DNA from: Microbacterium proteolyticum
GTDB lineage: Bacteria; Actinomycetota; Actinomycetes; Actinomycetales; Microbacteriaceae
Direction of reading: 5' to 3'
Length of the DNA stretch: 64,000 bases
Assembly (NCBI RefSeq): GCF_014192415.1
Contig: NZ_JACHXY010000003.1
Span: forward strand, 308,227 to 372,226
Shown: one piece after another, positions 29,659 to 38,659 of the stretch
Position numbering within the stretch: position 1 is the stretch's first letter
Layout of the letters: the number at the start of each line of letters is the position of its first letter
The notes under the pieces: model-generated
What the model saw: the letters and a program-made list of their open reading frames with translations, nothing else
Told to the model about the DNA's origin: nothing
Database searches by the model: none
Position numbers and translations under genes: made by a program

Positions 29659-29823
29659 TTGCGGGGCCCTGACATCGCCCGGGGGTTGTTTCGTCGTCGA
29701 GTGATCAGGCGCGTACGTCGAGAGCCGGCCCTCGCCTCGGCGATCCGCGCACCCTCAGCCCCGACACCCCGGATCCGAGCGACGTCGTGCCCATCGCTGA
29801 CGTCGCGTCCCGTCCACGACATC

Positions 29824-29829
29824 TAGGCT
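29824..29829 (+). promoter_or_regulatory. -10 box of the NudK-like gene (leaderless arrangement)
   Basis: TAGGCT, 7 bases before the GTG at 29837; identical to the pta and dnaX boxes. Confidence 0.55.
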
Positions 29830-29836
29830 CGCGAGC

Positions 29837-30511
29837 GTGACCCCCTCGGCTCCTCTCCCCGGAACGACCGTCCCCGACCATCGCGGGCGCACCGACCTGC
29901 ACCTGACCGGCCGCGACCTCGACCGCAATCCCCGTGTGAAGGTCGACGGTGTCGAGCTGCTCGCCGCGGGATGGCACGTCCTGCGCGCCACGACCTTCCG
30001 GTACCGCGGCGAGGACGGCGAATGGGTCACCCAGACGCGCGAAACATACGACCGGGGCAACGGCGCGACGATCCTCCTCTACGACCCGGCGCGGCGCACC
30101 GTGCTGCTCACCCGGCAGTTCCGCTACCCCGTCTACGTCAACGACCACCCCGACGGCATGCTGATCGAGACCGCCGCGGGGCTCCTCGACGACGACGACC
30201 CCGTCACCGCGATCCGCCGCGAGGCCGAGGAGGAGACCGGCGTGCGCGTCGACGACGTGCAGCACGTCTTCGACGTCTACATGAGCCCGGGGTCGGTGAC
30301 CGAGCGCCTGCACTTCTTCGCCGCGGCCTACGACGGCTCGACGCGCGTGGGCGACCGCGGCGGTCTCATCGAGGAGGGCGAGGAGATCGAGATCCTCGAG
30401 TACGCCATCGACGAGGCGGTGGCGATGATCCGCGAGGGATCGATTCAGGATGCCAAGACGATCATGCTGCTGCAGTGGGCGGTGCTGGACGGGCCGTTCG
30501 CCCGCCGCTGA
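29837..30511 (+). CDS. NUDIX hydrolase, NudK-like (GDP-mannose/nucleoside-diphosphate sugar) (224 aa)
   Basis: Hydrolyses nucleoside diphosphate derivatives in the cytoplasm. The Nudix box reads AGLLDDDDPVTAIRREAEEE, the same spacing as E. coli NudK, and the flanking motifs YDRGNGATILLYD and VYMSPGSVTERLHFF are also NudK-like, so GDP-mannose pyrophosphatase is the best guess; ADP-ribose pyrophosphatase is the alternative. It has about 25 more N-terminal residues than NudK. GTG start at 29837 with no Shine-Dalgarno sequence; probably leaderless. A link to the mannoside locus downstream is possible but only positional. The SRP RNA gene converges on its 3' end. Confidence 0.85.
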   Translation: MTPSAPLPGTTVPDHRGRTDLHLTGRDLDRNPRVKVDGVELLAAGWHVLRATTFRYRGEDGEWVTQTRETYDRGNGATILLYDPARRTVLLTRQFRYPVYVNDHPDGMLIETAAGLLDDDDPVTAIRREAEEETGVRVDDVQHVFDVYMSPGSVTERLHFFAAAYDGSTRVGDRGGLIEEGEEIEILEYAIDEAVAMIREGSIQDAKTIMLLQWAVLDGPFARR

Positions 30512-30570
30512 CGCCCGCGCTGAGCGTGACGTCGGCGCGCGACGAGACGGTCGCGCGGGCAAAGAAAAAG

Positions 30571-30655
30571 ACCCTCCGCGCACCCGGTAGAGCCTGGTTA
30601 CCCTTGCTACGTTTCCGTCCTGGGGGAGTTGGCCTGGATGCCGCCACGCGGAGAG
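30571..30655 (-). ncRNA. ffs: Signal recognition particle RNA (small 4.5S type)
   Basis: On the minus strand the terminal helix CUCUCCGCG/CGCGGAGGG closes an RNA with the conserved blocks CAACUCCCCCAGG, a GAAA tetraloop closed by ACG/CGU, and GUAGCAAGGGUAACC, matching the actinobacterial small SRP RNA. A run TCTTTTTCTTT follows at 30561-30571, an intrinsic terminator tail. It scaffolds Ffh for co-translational protein targeting. A TAGGCT -10 box lies just upstream. The exact 5' end is uncertain by a few bases. Confidence 0.92.
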
Positions 30656-30663
30656 CCGAGTAA

Positions 30664-30669
30664 AGCCTA
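30664..30669 (-). promoter_or_regulatory. -10 box of the SRP RNA gene
   Basis: TAGGCT on the minus strand ends about 8 bases before the predicted RNA 5' end. Confidence 0.55.
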
Positions 30670-30955
30670 CCCGACCTGCGACCCTCCTCCCACCCGCGGC
30701 CGTCGAGCGGGGAGCGCCCGGTGCGAGGCGGCCGGCGCGAGCGCCGCCGCACAGCCGAGCACCGGGGCGCCGACGCCCGACACACCACGAGGAGGCGAGG
30801 GCGTCAGCGGCCGGACGCAGGGCCGCCCGCCGCGATGGCGGCATCCGTGCTGCTCATGGGGGTCGCCGCCTTCCGACCCCGGACACGACGGTGCGACCGG
30901 GGGCGTCTCTCTCCCCGGCCGCACCGGTCTCGTTCGCGCCCGCGGGCGCCGGTGA
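30670..30955. other. GC-rich intergenic region between SRP RNA and alpha-mannosidase
   Basis: These 286 bases hold no frame with a credible start and coding pattern. They carry the SRP RNA upstream region and the end of the mannosidase transcript; no clear terminator hairpin was found. Confidence 0.5.
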
Positions 30956-33900
30956 TCAGCGCTTCAGGCGCAGCGTCACCAGCTGGAACGGACGCAGGTC
31001 GAGCTCGACCGCGCCGCCCGAGACGCTCGACACCGCGGCGGCGTCGACCTCGCGCTCGAGCAGGTCGGTCTCGATCACGCCCGACACCTCGAAGCCGGCC
31101 TCGAGGCGCGCGCGGGTCCGCTCGCCCAGCGCCTCGTACAGCCGCACCACCACGTCGCCCGAGCCGTCCTGCGCGAGCTTGACGGCCTCGACGACGACAC
31201 CGGGCACGTCGATCGCGACCAACGGCGCGACCGTGGTCTCGGCGGCATCGGTCACCACGCGCGTCGGCAGGTTGGTGCGGTAGCCCTCGGCGACGGCGTC
31301 GGCCACCTCGGCTCCCACGACGATGCCGACCTCGAGGTGGTGCGCGCCCTGGTCTTGGCCCGGGTCGGGGAACATCGCCGAGCGGATGATCGACAGTCGC
31401 ACCAGGGAGTACGTGCCACCGGCCTCGCGTTCGTGGCGGGTGATGTCGTGCCCGTAGGTGGAATCGTTCGTCACTGCGACGCCGAAGCCCGGCTCGGCCA
31501 CGCGCACCCAGCGGTGCGCGGCGGTCTCGAAGCGCGCCGAGTCCCACGAGGTGTTCGTGTGCGTCGGGCGCACGATGTGCCCGAACTGGATCTCGGATGC
31601 CGCCCGGTCGGTGTGCACGTCGACGGGAACGCCGAGCTTGAGCAGTTTCTGCTGCTCATGCCAGTCGACGTCGAGCGACAGGCGCACCGTGCGCGAGCCC
31701 TCGGCGAGCGCGATGCGCTGCGCGATGGCGGAGTCGCCGACGGTGCGCTCGACGACGATCGCGTCGCCGTCGACCCGCACGCTGTCGGCGGAGTCGAGGG
31801 GCGTCGCGTGGCGACGGTAGGTCTCGTCGATGTCCCACGCGTCCCACTGGGTGGGGGTGTCGCGGAAGACCTCGAAGAGTCCGGCGGTCCGGCCCGCGGG
31901 AACGACCTCCCTCGCGGATGCCAGGTCGACGAGCGACACGATCAGTCCACGGCCGTCGATCTCGGCGCGGACGATGCCGTTGTCGAGCACGAAACCCTCG
32001 CCCTCGACGCGGGGTGCCACGTCGGCCTCGGGGGTCGCCGGGGCGATCGCGAGGGCCGGAGCCCCGGCGCGGCGATGCGGGGCCGCGTTGGCGACGATCG
32101 AACGGACGCCCGTGCCGACGAGGGCGCGGAGGCTGTCGGCGATGACCTGCTCGAGCTCCGCCTGGATCGCTGCGTAGTTGCGCTCGGCATCCCGGTGCAC
32201 CCAGGCGATCGAGGTGCCGGGCAGGATGTCGTGGAACTGCTGCAGCAGCACCAGGCGCCACAGGCGCTGGAAGGTGTCGGCCGGGTAGGCAGCCCCCGTG
32301 CGCACGGTCGCGGTCGCCGCCCACAGCTCCGCCTCGCGCAGCAGGTGCTCGCTGCGACGGTTGCCCTGCTTGGTGCGCAGCTGGCTCGTGTAGGTGCCGC
32401 GGTGGAACTCGAGGTACAGCTCCCCCGCCCAGACGGCGGGATCGGCGTACTCGGCCTCGGCGGTCTCGAAGAACTCCCGCGGGGTGGAGTGCTTCACGAT
32501 CGGGGCACCCTCGAGCGAATGGGTGCGGGCGATCGTCGCGGTCATCTCTCGGGTGGGCCCGCCGCCGCCGTCGCCGAAACCGTAGGGCAGGAGCGAGGTG
32601 CGGGCGCGGCCCTTGTCGGCGAAGTTGCGCTCGGCGTGCGCGAGGTCGGCCGCGGTCACCTCGGAGTTGTACTTGTCGACGGGCGGGAAGTGCGTGAAGA
32701 TGCGCGATCCGTCGATGCCCTCCCAGCGGAAGGTGTGGTGCGGGATCCGGTTGGTCTCGTTCCACGAGATCTTCTGCGTGAGGAACCAGCGGGCGCCCGC
32801 CGCCTTCATGATCTGGGGCAGGGCTCCGCTGTAGCCGAAGGAGTCGGGCAGCCACACCTCCTCGGTGTCGATGCCGAACTCCTCGAGGAAGAAGCTCTTG
32901 CCCTCCACGAACTGGCGGGCCATGGCCTCGCCGCCGACCATGTTGGTGTCGGATTCGACCCACATGCCGCCCACGGGCACGAAGCGCCCCTCGGCGACGC
33001 GGGCCTTCAGGCGCTCCCAGAGTGCCGGGTAGTGCTCCTTCATCCACGCGAACTGCTGCGCAGAGGAGCTCGCGAAGACGAACTCGGGGTCTTCGTCCAT
33101 GAGCGAGAGCACGTTGCTGAACGTGCGCGAGACCTTTCGGGCGGTCTCGCGCACGGGCCAGAGCCACGCGGAGTCGATGTGCGCATGTCCGACGGCGTGG
33201 AGCACGTGGGCACTGGATGCCGCGGGCGCCGCCATCAGCGGAGCCAGCACGTCGCGGCCGGCCTGGGCGGTTCCGGCGACGTCGTGGGGATCGACCGCGT
33301 CGATCGCGGCATCCATCGCCTCGAGCAGGGTCGCGCGACGCGCGGAGGTGGCATCGAGCTCGGCGATCAGGCCGTGGAGCAGACGGAAGTCCTGCAGGAG
33401 CTCCCACACGGCGAGGTCGCGGAGCCCGATCGAGATGTCGCGGAGCGTGTACAGCGGAGCATCGCCCGCGGTCGCCGGGTCGCCCACGGGAGTCGGCTCG
33501 AACGTGAAGAGACTGCCCACATCGGGGTTCGAGGCGGCCTCGACCAGCACGTCGACGCGTCCGTCGGCGTCGATCGCCGCGGGGGTGGCGCTGTTGAACG
33601 GCGAGACGCCCTTGATGGGCGCACCCTCGCGGTTCCACACGAGCGCCTCGCACTGGAAGCCGCTCTGACCGGCCGTGAAGCCGAGGTCGATCACGAGCTC
33701 GGCCACGGTGCCCGCGGGAAGAGCTCCCGAGGGGTCGCGCCAGTCGGCCGGAATCTCGCCCGCCACGGCGAACCAGGTGGTCCCCCACGCCCGCCCCCAC
33801 GGGGCTCCGATCGCGAAGGGGCGGTACGCGGCATCCCGAGCCTCGTCGAAGGTCACGGGCTCGCCCGGAGCCTCCCACGCCGAAACGGTCAGGGGCTGAC

Positions 33901-33982
33901 GGGCGCGGTAGACGGCGGAGACCAGACGCTCGCGGATGAAGCGCTCGATGCGCATCTCGATGAGTGCGGTGCGGTCGTGCAT
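30956..33982 (-). CDS. Alpha-mannosidase, GH38 (1008 aa)
   Basis: Releases terminal alpha-mannose from mannosides or N-glycan fragments. The GH38 catalytic domain shows the zinc/substrate motif HAVGHAHIDSAWLWPVRET (about residue 230-250), the nucleophile Asp in WLPDSFGYSGALPQIM, and HDILPGTSIAWVHRDA; C-terminal beta domains complete the typical size. No signal peptide, so cytoplasmic. ATG at 33982 has AAGGA upstream; a longer upstream frame overlaps the permease gene and is not family-like. It is the last gene of an ABC importer operon, 29 bases after the permease stop, so imported oligomannosides are the likely substrate. Confidence 0.92.
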   Translation of the reverse strand: MHDRTALIEMRIERFIRERLVSAVYRARQPLTVSAWEAPGEPVTFDEARDAAYRPFAIGAPWGRAWGTTWFAVAGEIPADWRDPSGALPAGTVAELVIDLGFTAGQSGFQCEALVWNREGAPIKGVSPFNSATPAAIDADGRVDVLVEAASNPDVGSLFTFEPTPVGDPATAGDAPLYTLRDISIGLRDLAVWELLQDFRLLHGLIAELDATSARRATLLEAMDAAIDAVDPHDVAGTAQAGRDVLAPLMAAPAASSAHVLHAVGHAHIDSAWLWPVRETARKVSRTFSNVLSLMDEDPEFVFASSSAQQFAWMKEHYPALWERLKARVAEGRFVPVGGMWVESDTNMVGGEAMARQFVEGKSFFLEEFGIDTEEVWLPDSFGYSGALPQIMKAAGARWFLTQKISWNETNRIPHHTFRWEGIDGSRIFTHFPPVDKYNSEVTAADLAHAERNFADKGRARTSLLPYGFGDGGGGPTREMTATIARTHSLEGAPIVKHSTPREFFETAEAEYADPAVWAGELYLEFHRGTYTSQLRTKQGNRRSEHLLREAELWAATATVRTGAAYPADTFQRLWRLVLLQQFHDILPGTSIAWVHRDAERNYAAIQAELEQVIADSLRALVGTGVRSIVANAAPHRRAGAPALAIAPATPEADVAPRVEGEGFVLDNGIVRAEIDGRGLIVSLVDLASAREVVPAGRTAGLFEVFRDTPTQWDAWDIDETYRRHATPLDSADSVRVDGDAIVVERTVGDSAIAQRIALAEGSRTVRLSLDVDWHEQQKLLKLGVPVDVHTDRAASEIQFGHIVRPTHTNTSWDSARFETAAHRWVRVAEPGFGVAVTNDSTYGHDITRHEREAGGTYSLVRLSIIRSAMFPDPGQDQGAHHLEVGIVVGAEVADAVAEGYRTNLPTRVVTDAAETTVAPLVAIDVPGVVVEAVKLAQDGSGDVVVRLYEALGERTRARLEAGFEVSGVIETDLLEREVDAAAVSSVSGGAVELDLRPFQLVTLRLKR

Positions 33983-34011
33983 GAAGTTGATTCCTTGTCT
34001 GGGGGGACGGG

Positions 34012-34923
34012 TCAGCCCTTGACGGCGCCGGCGAGTGCCGACGGGCCACCGAGGCCGCGCTGCACGAGCACGTACAGGCCGAGGACGGGCAGGGAGTAGA
34101 CGATCGAGTACGCCGCGAGCTGCCCGTAGGCCACGGCTCCGAACGACCCGAAGAAGTTGAAGATGCTGACGGCAGCGGGCTGGTAGTCGGGGCTGAGCAG
34201 CAGCACGAACGGCACGAAGAAGTTCCCCCACGCCTGGATGAACGTGAAGATGAACACCACGGCGATCCCGGGACGCATGAGCGGGAGGACGATCTGCACG
34301 AGAGTGCGCATCGAACCCGCGCCGTCCATCCAGGCCGCGTGCTCGAGCTCGACGGGGACGCCGTCCATGAAGTTCTTCATCATCCAGATCGCGATCGGCA
34401 GCGCGCTCGCGGTGAGGAAGAGGATGGTGCCGCCGATGGAGTCGATGAGGTTGAGCTGCACGAACAGGCTGTAGACCGGCACCATGATCGCCGTGATCGG
34501 CAGGCACGTACCGAACAGCACCGCGTACAGGAAGGGCTTGCCGACGCGCATCTTGTAGCGCGACAGAGGGTAGGCCGCCAGAGACGCCAGCACCACCGTC
34601 GCGATGGCCGTGCCGCCCGCGAGCAGCACGCTGTTCCACAGCGGGAGGAACAGCAGGTCGGGCTTCATCACGGCCGCGAAGTTGTCGAGGGTGACGACCT
34701 CGGGCATCTTGATCGCGAGCGTCGGCTGCGCGTCGAGCGAGGCGGTGACGAGCCAGATGAGCGGGACGACGAACAGGATGCCGACGACGATGAGCAGCGT
34801 GTTGCTCACGACGCGTAGCGCGCGGGTGCGCGGCGACGACAGAGACGCCTTTGTCTTCTTCAGGGCCCGGGAACCGGACCGGCTGCGACCCGACACTTCG
34901 GGGAGGGTGGTGGTGGCACTCAC
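34012..34923 (-). CDS. Sugar ABC transporter permease, MalG/CUT1 type (303 aa)
   Basis: One of two inner-membrane subunits of a carbohydrate importer. Six hydrophobic segments, with the EAA-like loop EHAAWMDGAGSMRTLVQIVL that contacts the ATPase. A basic, Ser-rich N-terminus of about 35 residues precedes the first helix. Its GTG start overlaps the other permease's stop as GTGA. No ATPase gene is in the operon; CUT1 systems often share one MsmK/MalK-type ATPase encoded elsewhere. Confidence 0.92.
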   Translation of the reverse strand: MSATTTLPEVSGRSRSGSRALKKTKASLSSPRTRALRVVSNTLLIVVGILFVVPLIWLVTASLDAQPTLAIKMPEVVTLDNFAAVMKPDLLFLPLWNSVLLAGGTAIATVVLASLAAYPLSRYKMRVGKPFLYAVLFGTCLPITAIMVPVYSLFVQLNLIDSIGGTILFLTASALPIAIWMMKNFMDGVPVELEHAAWMDGAGSMRTLVQIVLPLMRPGIAVVFIFTFIQAWGNFFVPFVLLLSPDYQPAAVSIFNFFGSFGAVAYGQLAAYSIVYSLPVLGLYVLVQRGLGGPSALAGAVKG

Positions 34924-35852
34924 GACGAGACCTCCTCGCGCAGCGCGCGGACGTAGAAGAACGAGAACACCGCACCGATGAGCAGCATGATCGTGGCGAT
35001 GGCCGTGCCGTAGCCCAGTTCGCCGAACTTCAGACCCTGCTGGTAGGCGAGGATCGGCAGCGTCGTGCTCGCATTGCCGGGTCCACCGCCGGTCATGACG
35101 AAGATCAGCGTGAAGACCGAGAGGGTCTGCAGGGTCACGATCATCGAGTTGGTGCCGATGGTGGAGCGGATCATGGGGATCGTGATGAAGATGAGGCGCT
35201 TGATGCCGCTCGCGCCGTCGACCTCGGCGGCCTCGGTGATCTCGGGCGGCACGTCGGCGAGGGCGGCGGAGTAGACCATCATCGAGAACGCCGTCCCGCG
35301 CCAGATGTTGGCGAAGATGACCATGAGCACGGGCAGGGTGAACAACCAGCTGACCGGCTCGGCACCGAAGAGGGCGAGGATGGCGTTGAGCGTGCCGTTG
35401 TCACGGAAGAAGGCGTAGGCGGCGAAGGCCGCGACGATCTCGGGGAGCACCCACGCCGTGACGACGACGGTGCCGACGACGGCGGTGACGACGCGGTTGC
35501 CCGAGCGCATCATGAGGGCGAGCGCCAGGCCGAGCACGTTCTGCCCGATCACGGCCGAGAAGAACACGAAGACGATCGTGTTGATCACCGAGACGGGGAA
35601 ATCGGGGGCCTTGAACAGCTGGGTGTAGTTGTCGAACCCGATGAACTCGCTCGCGACGGCGGTCGAACCCGAGAGGGTGGCGTTGGTGAGCGAGCCCCAC
35701 AGCGACACGAGGATCGGGCCGAGCAGGAACACCGCGAGCAGCACGGCTGCGGGAAGGAGAGGGAGCGCCCGGGCCGACGACCGGAGGCCGCGCGTCTTCA
35801 CGCGCGACCCCCGGCCGGTGCCGGTCGCCCCGGTCTGCGCCAGGGCGGTCAC
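34920..35852 (-). CDS. Sugar ABC transporter permease, MalF/CUT1 type (310 aa)
   Basis: Partner permease of the same importer. Six hydrophobic segments and the EAA loop (EAAEVDGASGIKRLIFITIP) mark it as the MalF-type subunit. GTG start at 35852 is 3 bases from the end of the binding-protein gene, and its own stop overlaps the next permease, so the three transport genes are tightly coupled. Confidence 0.92.
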   Translation of the reverse strand: MTALAQTGATGTGRGSRVKTRGLRSSARALPLLPAAVLLAVFLLGPILVSLWGSLTNATLSGSTAVASEFIGFDNYTQLFKAPDFPVSVINTIVFVFFSAVIGQNVLGLALALMMRSGNRVVTAVVGTVVVTAWVLPEIVAAFAAYAFFRDNGTLNAILALFGAEPVSWLFTLPVLMVIFANIWRGTAFSMMVYSAALADVPPEITEAAEVDGASGIKRLIFITIPMIRSTIGTNSMIVTLQTLSVFTLIFVMTGGGPGNASTTLPILAYQQGLKFGELGYGTAIATIMLLIGAVFSFFYVRALREEVSS

Positions 35853-35855
35853 GAC

Positions 35856-37214
35856 TCAGCCCTTCTGGGTGTTCTCTTCGCCGACGATGCCGACGACGGC
35901 CTGGTCGTAGGCGGCGGCAGCGTCCGAGACGCTGGACTGACCGGTCATGACGGCCTCCATGGCGACCTGGATCTGGTTGGAGATCTTGTCGTAGTCCTCG
36001 GTCGCGGGACGGAAGTGCGTGGTGTCGACGAAGCTCGAGAAGGTCTCGAAGCTGGGGTTCGCATCGAGGTACTCGCTGGACTCGGCGACGTCGGCGCGCA
36101 CGGCGATCTGGCTGTTGTCGATGCCGTAGGCGGTGGCGTTGTCCTTATTCACCGCGGTCGAGAGGAAGTCCCACGCGGCGTCGGCGTTCTTGGTGTTCTT
36201 GCCGATGGCGAGGGTCCAGCCACCCGACATGCTCGTCGAGCCGGGAGCCTGGCCGTCCTGGGTGGGCATGGCGGCGATGCCGAGGGCGTCGCTCCACTCG
36301 GGCCACGCGGCCGACCCGCCCTCGACCCACGCGGCCGACTGCCACGAGCCGTCGAGCGCCATCGCGAGCTTGCCCGACGGCAGCCAGTCGGCGGTCACGC
36401 TGGTGAAGATGTTGGGGTCGAGCGCCTGCTGCAGCGACGGGCCGAGGCCGCCCTGGTAGACGTCGGAGACGAACTGCAGGGAGTCTGCGAAGCCCTGGCT
36501 GCCGACGACCCATTTCTTGGTGTCGGTGTCGTAGAGGGTGTCCTCGGTGCCGTAGAGGAGCATTTCGAGGCCCTGCATGGACGCGGCCTCACCCGCGGTC
36601 TTGCCCGAGTAGACGTTGAGGGGGATGACGTCGGGGTTCGAGGCCTTGACCTTCTCGGCGGCGGAGAGCACGTCGTCCCAGGTCTTCGGCTGCCACGGCA
36701 CCGGGATGCCGGCGGCGGTGAAGACGGCCTTGTTGTACCAGAGGCCGCGGGTGTCGGTTCCGAGCGAGACGCCGTAGGTCTTGCCGTCGGGACCGAGGCC
36801 GGCCTGCTGGGCGCCCTCGGCGAACTGCGACCAGTCCTCCCACGAGGCGAGGTAGTCGTCGAGGGGCAGCAGGTAGCCGGCGGCCGCGTCGGACTGGATC
36901 TTGAACGTGTCTTCGTACTGGACGTCGGGGGCGGTGCTGGCCGACTTGTTCATCAGCGCGAGCTTCGTGTAGTAGTCGGCGCCCTCGGCCTGGATCGGGA
37001 CGAGCTCGACGGTCATGCCCTCATGCGCGGCCTCGTACTGCTGCTTGGCGTTCTCCATCAGCGTCTGCATGGCGTCGAAGGTCGCCGTGGTCTGGTACGC
37101 CACCCGGATGGTCGTGCTGTCGCCCGCGTCGGCGCTGCCGCCGGAACAGCCGGCCAGGGCCACGGTCAGGGCGGTGGCGGTCAGAAGACCGGTCGCCATC
37201 GTCAGTTTCTTCAT
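35856..37214 (-). CDS. Sugar ABC transporter substrate-binding lipoprotein (452 aa)
   Basis: Extracellular binding protein of the CUT1 family. Lipoprotein signal peptide MKKLTMATGLL...ALAGCSGGS with the lipobox LAGC, so Cys22 is the predicted lipidated residue. The mature protein has the family 1 solute-binding pattern (WYNKAVFTAAGIPVPW.TWDDVLSAAEK). First gene of the importer-mannosidase operon, with a good promoter and an AT-rich stretch upstream. Ligand inferred to be a mannose-containing oligosaccharide from the neighbouring GH38. Confidence 0.93.
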   Translation of the reverse strand: MKKLTMATGLLTATALTVALAGCSGGSADAGDSTTIRVAYQTTATFDAMQTLMENAKQQYEAAHEGMTVELVPIQAEGADYYTKLALMNKSASTAPDVQYEDTFKIQSDAAAGYLLPLDDYLASWEDWSQFAEGAQQAGLGPDGKTYGVSLGTDTRGLWYNKAVFTAAGIPVPWQPKTWDDVLSAAEKVKASNPDVIPLNVYSGKTAGEAASMQGLEMLLYGTEDTLYDTDTKKWVVGSQGFADSLQFVSDVYQGGLGPSLQQALDPNIFTSVTADWLPSGKLAMALDGSWQSAAWVEGGSAAWPEWSDALGIAAMPTQDGQAPGSTSMSGGWTLAIGKNTKNADAAWDFLSTAVNKDNATAYGIDNSQIAVRADVAESSEYLDANPSFETFSSFVDTTHFRPATEDYDKISNQIQVAMEAVMTGQSSVSDAAAAYDQAVVGIVGEENTQKG

Positions 37215-37258
37215 GGAAGCTCCCTTGCTCGGGTGGAGACACCGCGTCGCCAGGAACT

Positions 37259-37287
37259 TTTATAAATCAAATGGACTAACTCGGCAA
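37259..37287 (-). promoter_or_regulatory. Promoter of the mannoside importer operon
   Basis: On the minus strand TTGCCG and TATAAA are separated by exactly 17 bases. The spacer is unusually AT-rich and contains TTAGTCCATTTGAT, which resembles one half of ROK/XylR-type operators (TTAGT...TTTGAT). The ROK repressor gene lies immediately upstream. Operator role is inferred. Confidence 0.65.
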
Positions 37288-37351
37288 GTCCGGGTGTCGT
37301 CCTCTCGGTAACGATCCAGCCACGGACACCCGTGATCCGCGGAAAACCGCC

Positions 37352-38557
37352 TCAGAGAGCGATCATCATGCGGGCGGGTCGCGCCGCGAACGCACCGTCG
37401 AGCAAGAGGCAGGCGGCTCCCACCGCGGCCACATCGAGGCCGACGAGAGAGCGGCGGACGACGATCGCCCGCGTCGAGGTCGACACCGGATCGCTGGACA
37501 CACGCGCGGCCACCGTGTCGCCGAGCACTCCCGCGAGCCGCTCCCAGACCGGGCCGCCGAGCACGACCTCGTCGACGTCGAGGAGGTTGTTGGTCACCAC
37601 GAGGGCGCGTGCGATCCGCTCCCCCGCCCGCTCCAGCACCTCGACCGCCCGCGCGTCGCCCCGGTGCGCACCGGCGACCAGGCGATCGAGGTGGGGCCGC
37701 GTGTCGCCCGCGTCGCCCGCGTCGTAGCCGGCTTCGGCGAGGAGCACGCGCGGCTCGATCGACACGCCCAGGCACCCGCGCGACCCGCACGCGCAGCGCG
37801 GTCCGTCGGGGTCGACGACGACGTGGGCGATGCCGCCGGCGTTGCCGGTGCGCCCGCGCACCGGCGCGCCCGCGATGGCCACGCCGAGCCCCACACCGGC
37901 GCCGTAGTACAGGAACATCGCGTCGGTCAGCCGGTCGGAGCGGTCGAACCACATCTCGCCGATCATCGCCGCGGTGACGTCCTTCTCGACGAGGACCGGC
38001 AAGCCGGTGACGGCACCGAGGTCCTCGCGCACGTTGACGTTGTGCCATTGCGGGAGCAGCGGCGGGTCGAGCAGTCGCCCGCCCCGGGCGTCGAAGGGGC
38101 CGGGAGCGGCCACACCCACACCGAGCACGAGATCGCGGGAGATGCCCGCGCGTTCCACGATCGAGTCGACGGCGGCGCCCACGGCCTCCACCAGTTCCGC
38201 GGGGGTGGCGTGAGGTGCGCGCGGGATCTCGTCGTGCACGATGACCTCGCCGGCCATGTCGACGACGACGATCGTGTCGACGACGGGATCGAGGTGCACC
38301 CCCACGGCGAAGCGGGAGCGAGGGTCGAGCTTCAGCAGCGTCCGGGGCTTGCCGGGACCGGAGATGACCTTGCCCGCCTCGACGATGAGCCCCTCATCGG
38401 CGAGGCGCCGGGTGACGTTGCTCAACGTCTGGGCGCTCAGACCGGTTCGGGCAGAGAGTTCCACCCGGCTGAGCCCCTCGGGCGAACGGCGGATCAGGTC
38501 GAGCACCAGCGTCTGGTTGTACTCCCCCACCGCGGGCAGGTTGGATCCCGTACGCAT
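37352..38557 (-). CDS. ROK-family transcriptional repressor, NagC/XylR type (401 aa)
   Basis: An N-terminal winged helix (SRVELSARTGLSAQTLSNVTRRL, about residues 30-52) is fused to a sugar-kinase-like ROK domain with the zinc-binding CACGSRGCL motif. ROK repressors bind sugars and release DNA. The gene ends 137 bases upstream of the binding-protein gene, so it most likely controls the mannoside operon. ATG at 38557; a ROK kinase gene lies 102 bases upstream on the same strand. Confidence 0.88.
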   Translation of the reverse strand: MRTGSNLPAVGEYNQTLVLDLIRRSPEGLSRVELSARTGLSAQTLSNVTRRLADEGLIVEAGKVISGPGKPRTLLKLDPRSRFAVGVHLDPVVDTIVVVDMAGEVIVHDEIPRAPHATPAELVEAVGAAVDSIVERAGISRDLVLGVGVAAPGPFDARGGRLLDPPLLPQWHNVNVREDLGAVTGLPVLVEKDVTAAMIGEMWFDRSDRLTDAMFLYYGAGVGLGVAIAGAPVRGRTGNAGGIAHVVVDPDGPRCACGSRGCLGVSIEPRVLLAEAGYDAGDAGDTRPHLDRLVAGAHRGDARAVEVLERAGERIARALVVTNNLLDVDEVVLGGPVWERLAGVLGDTVAARVSSDPVSTSTRAIVVRRSLVGLDVAAVGAACLLLDGAFAARPARMMIAL

Positions 38558-38659
38558 GGCCCCCGCCTTCGTTCGCCGGTCCGCGGCGCGGTCCTCGCCA
38601 TTCAGGGTACGCCCGCCCCGCGCGGGCTCCGGGCCGTGCGGCGGGGAGGCGGCGGCGCG

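Noticed and set aside
31337-34099. A 920-codon open frame antisense to the GH38 mannosidase
   Set aside because: Lies wholly opposite a well-conserved enzyme and lacks any family motif or ribosome-binding site.
33983-34975. N-terminal extension of the alpha-mannosidase
   Set aside because: The open frame continues upstream, but through the permease gene in another frame and with Arg-rich shadow sequence; ATG 33982 gives the normal GH38 length.
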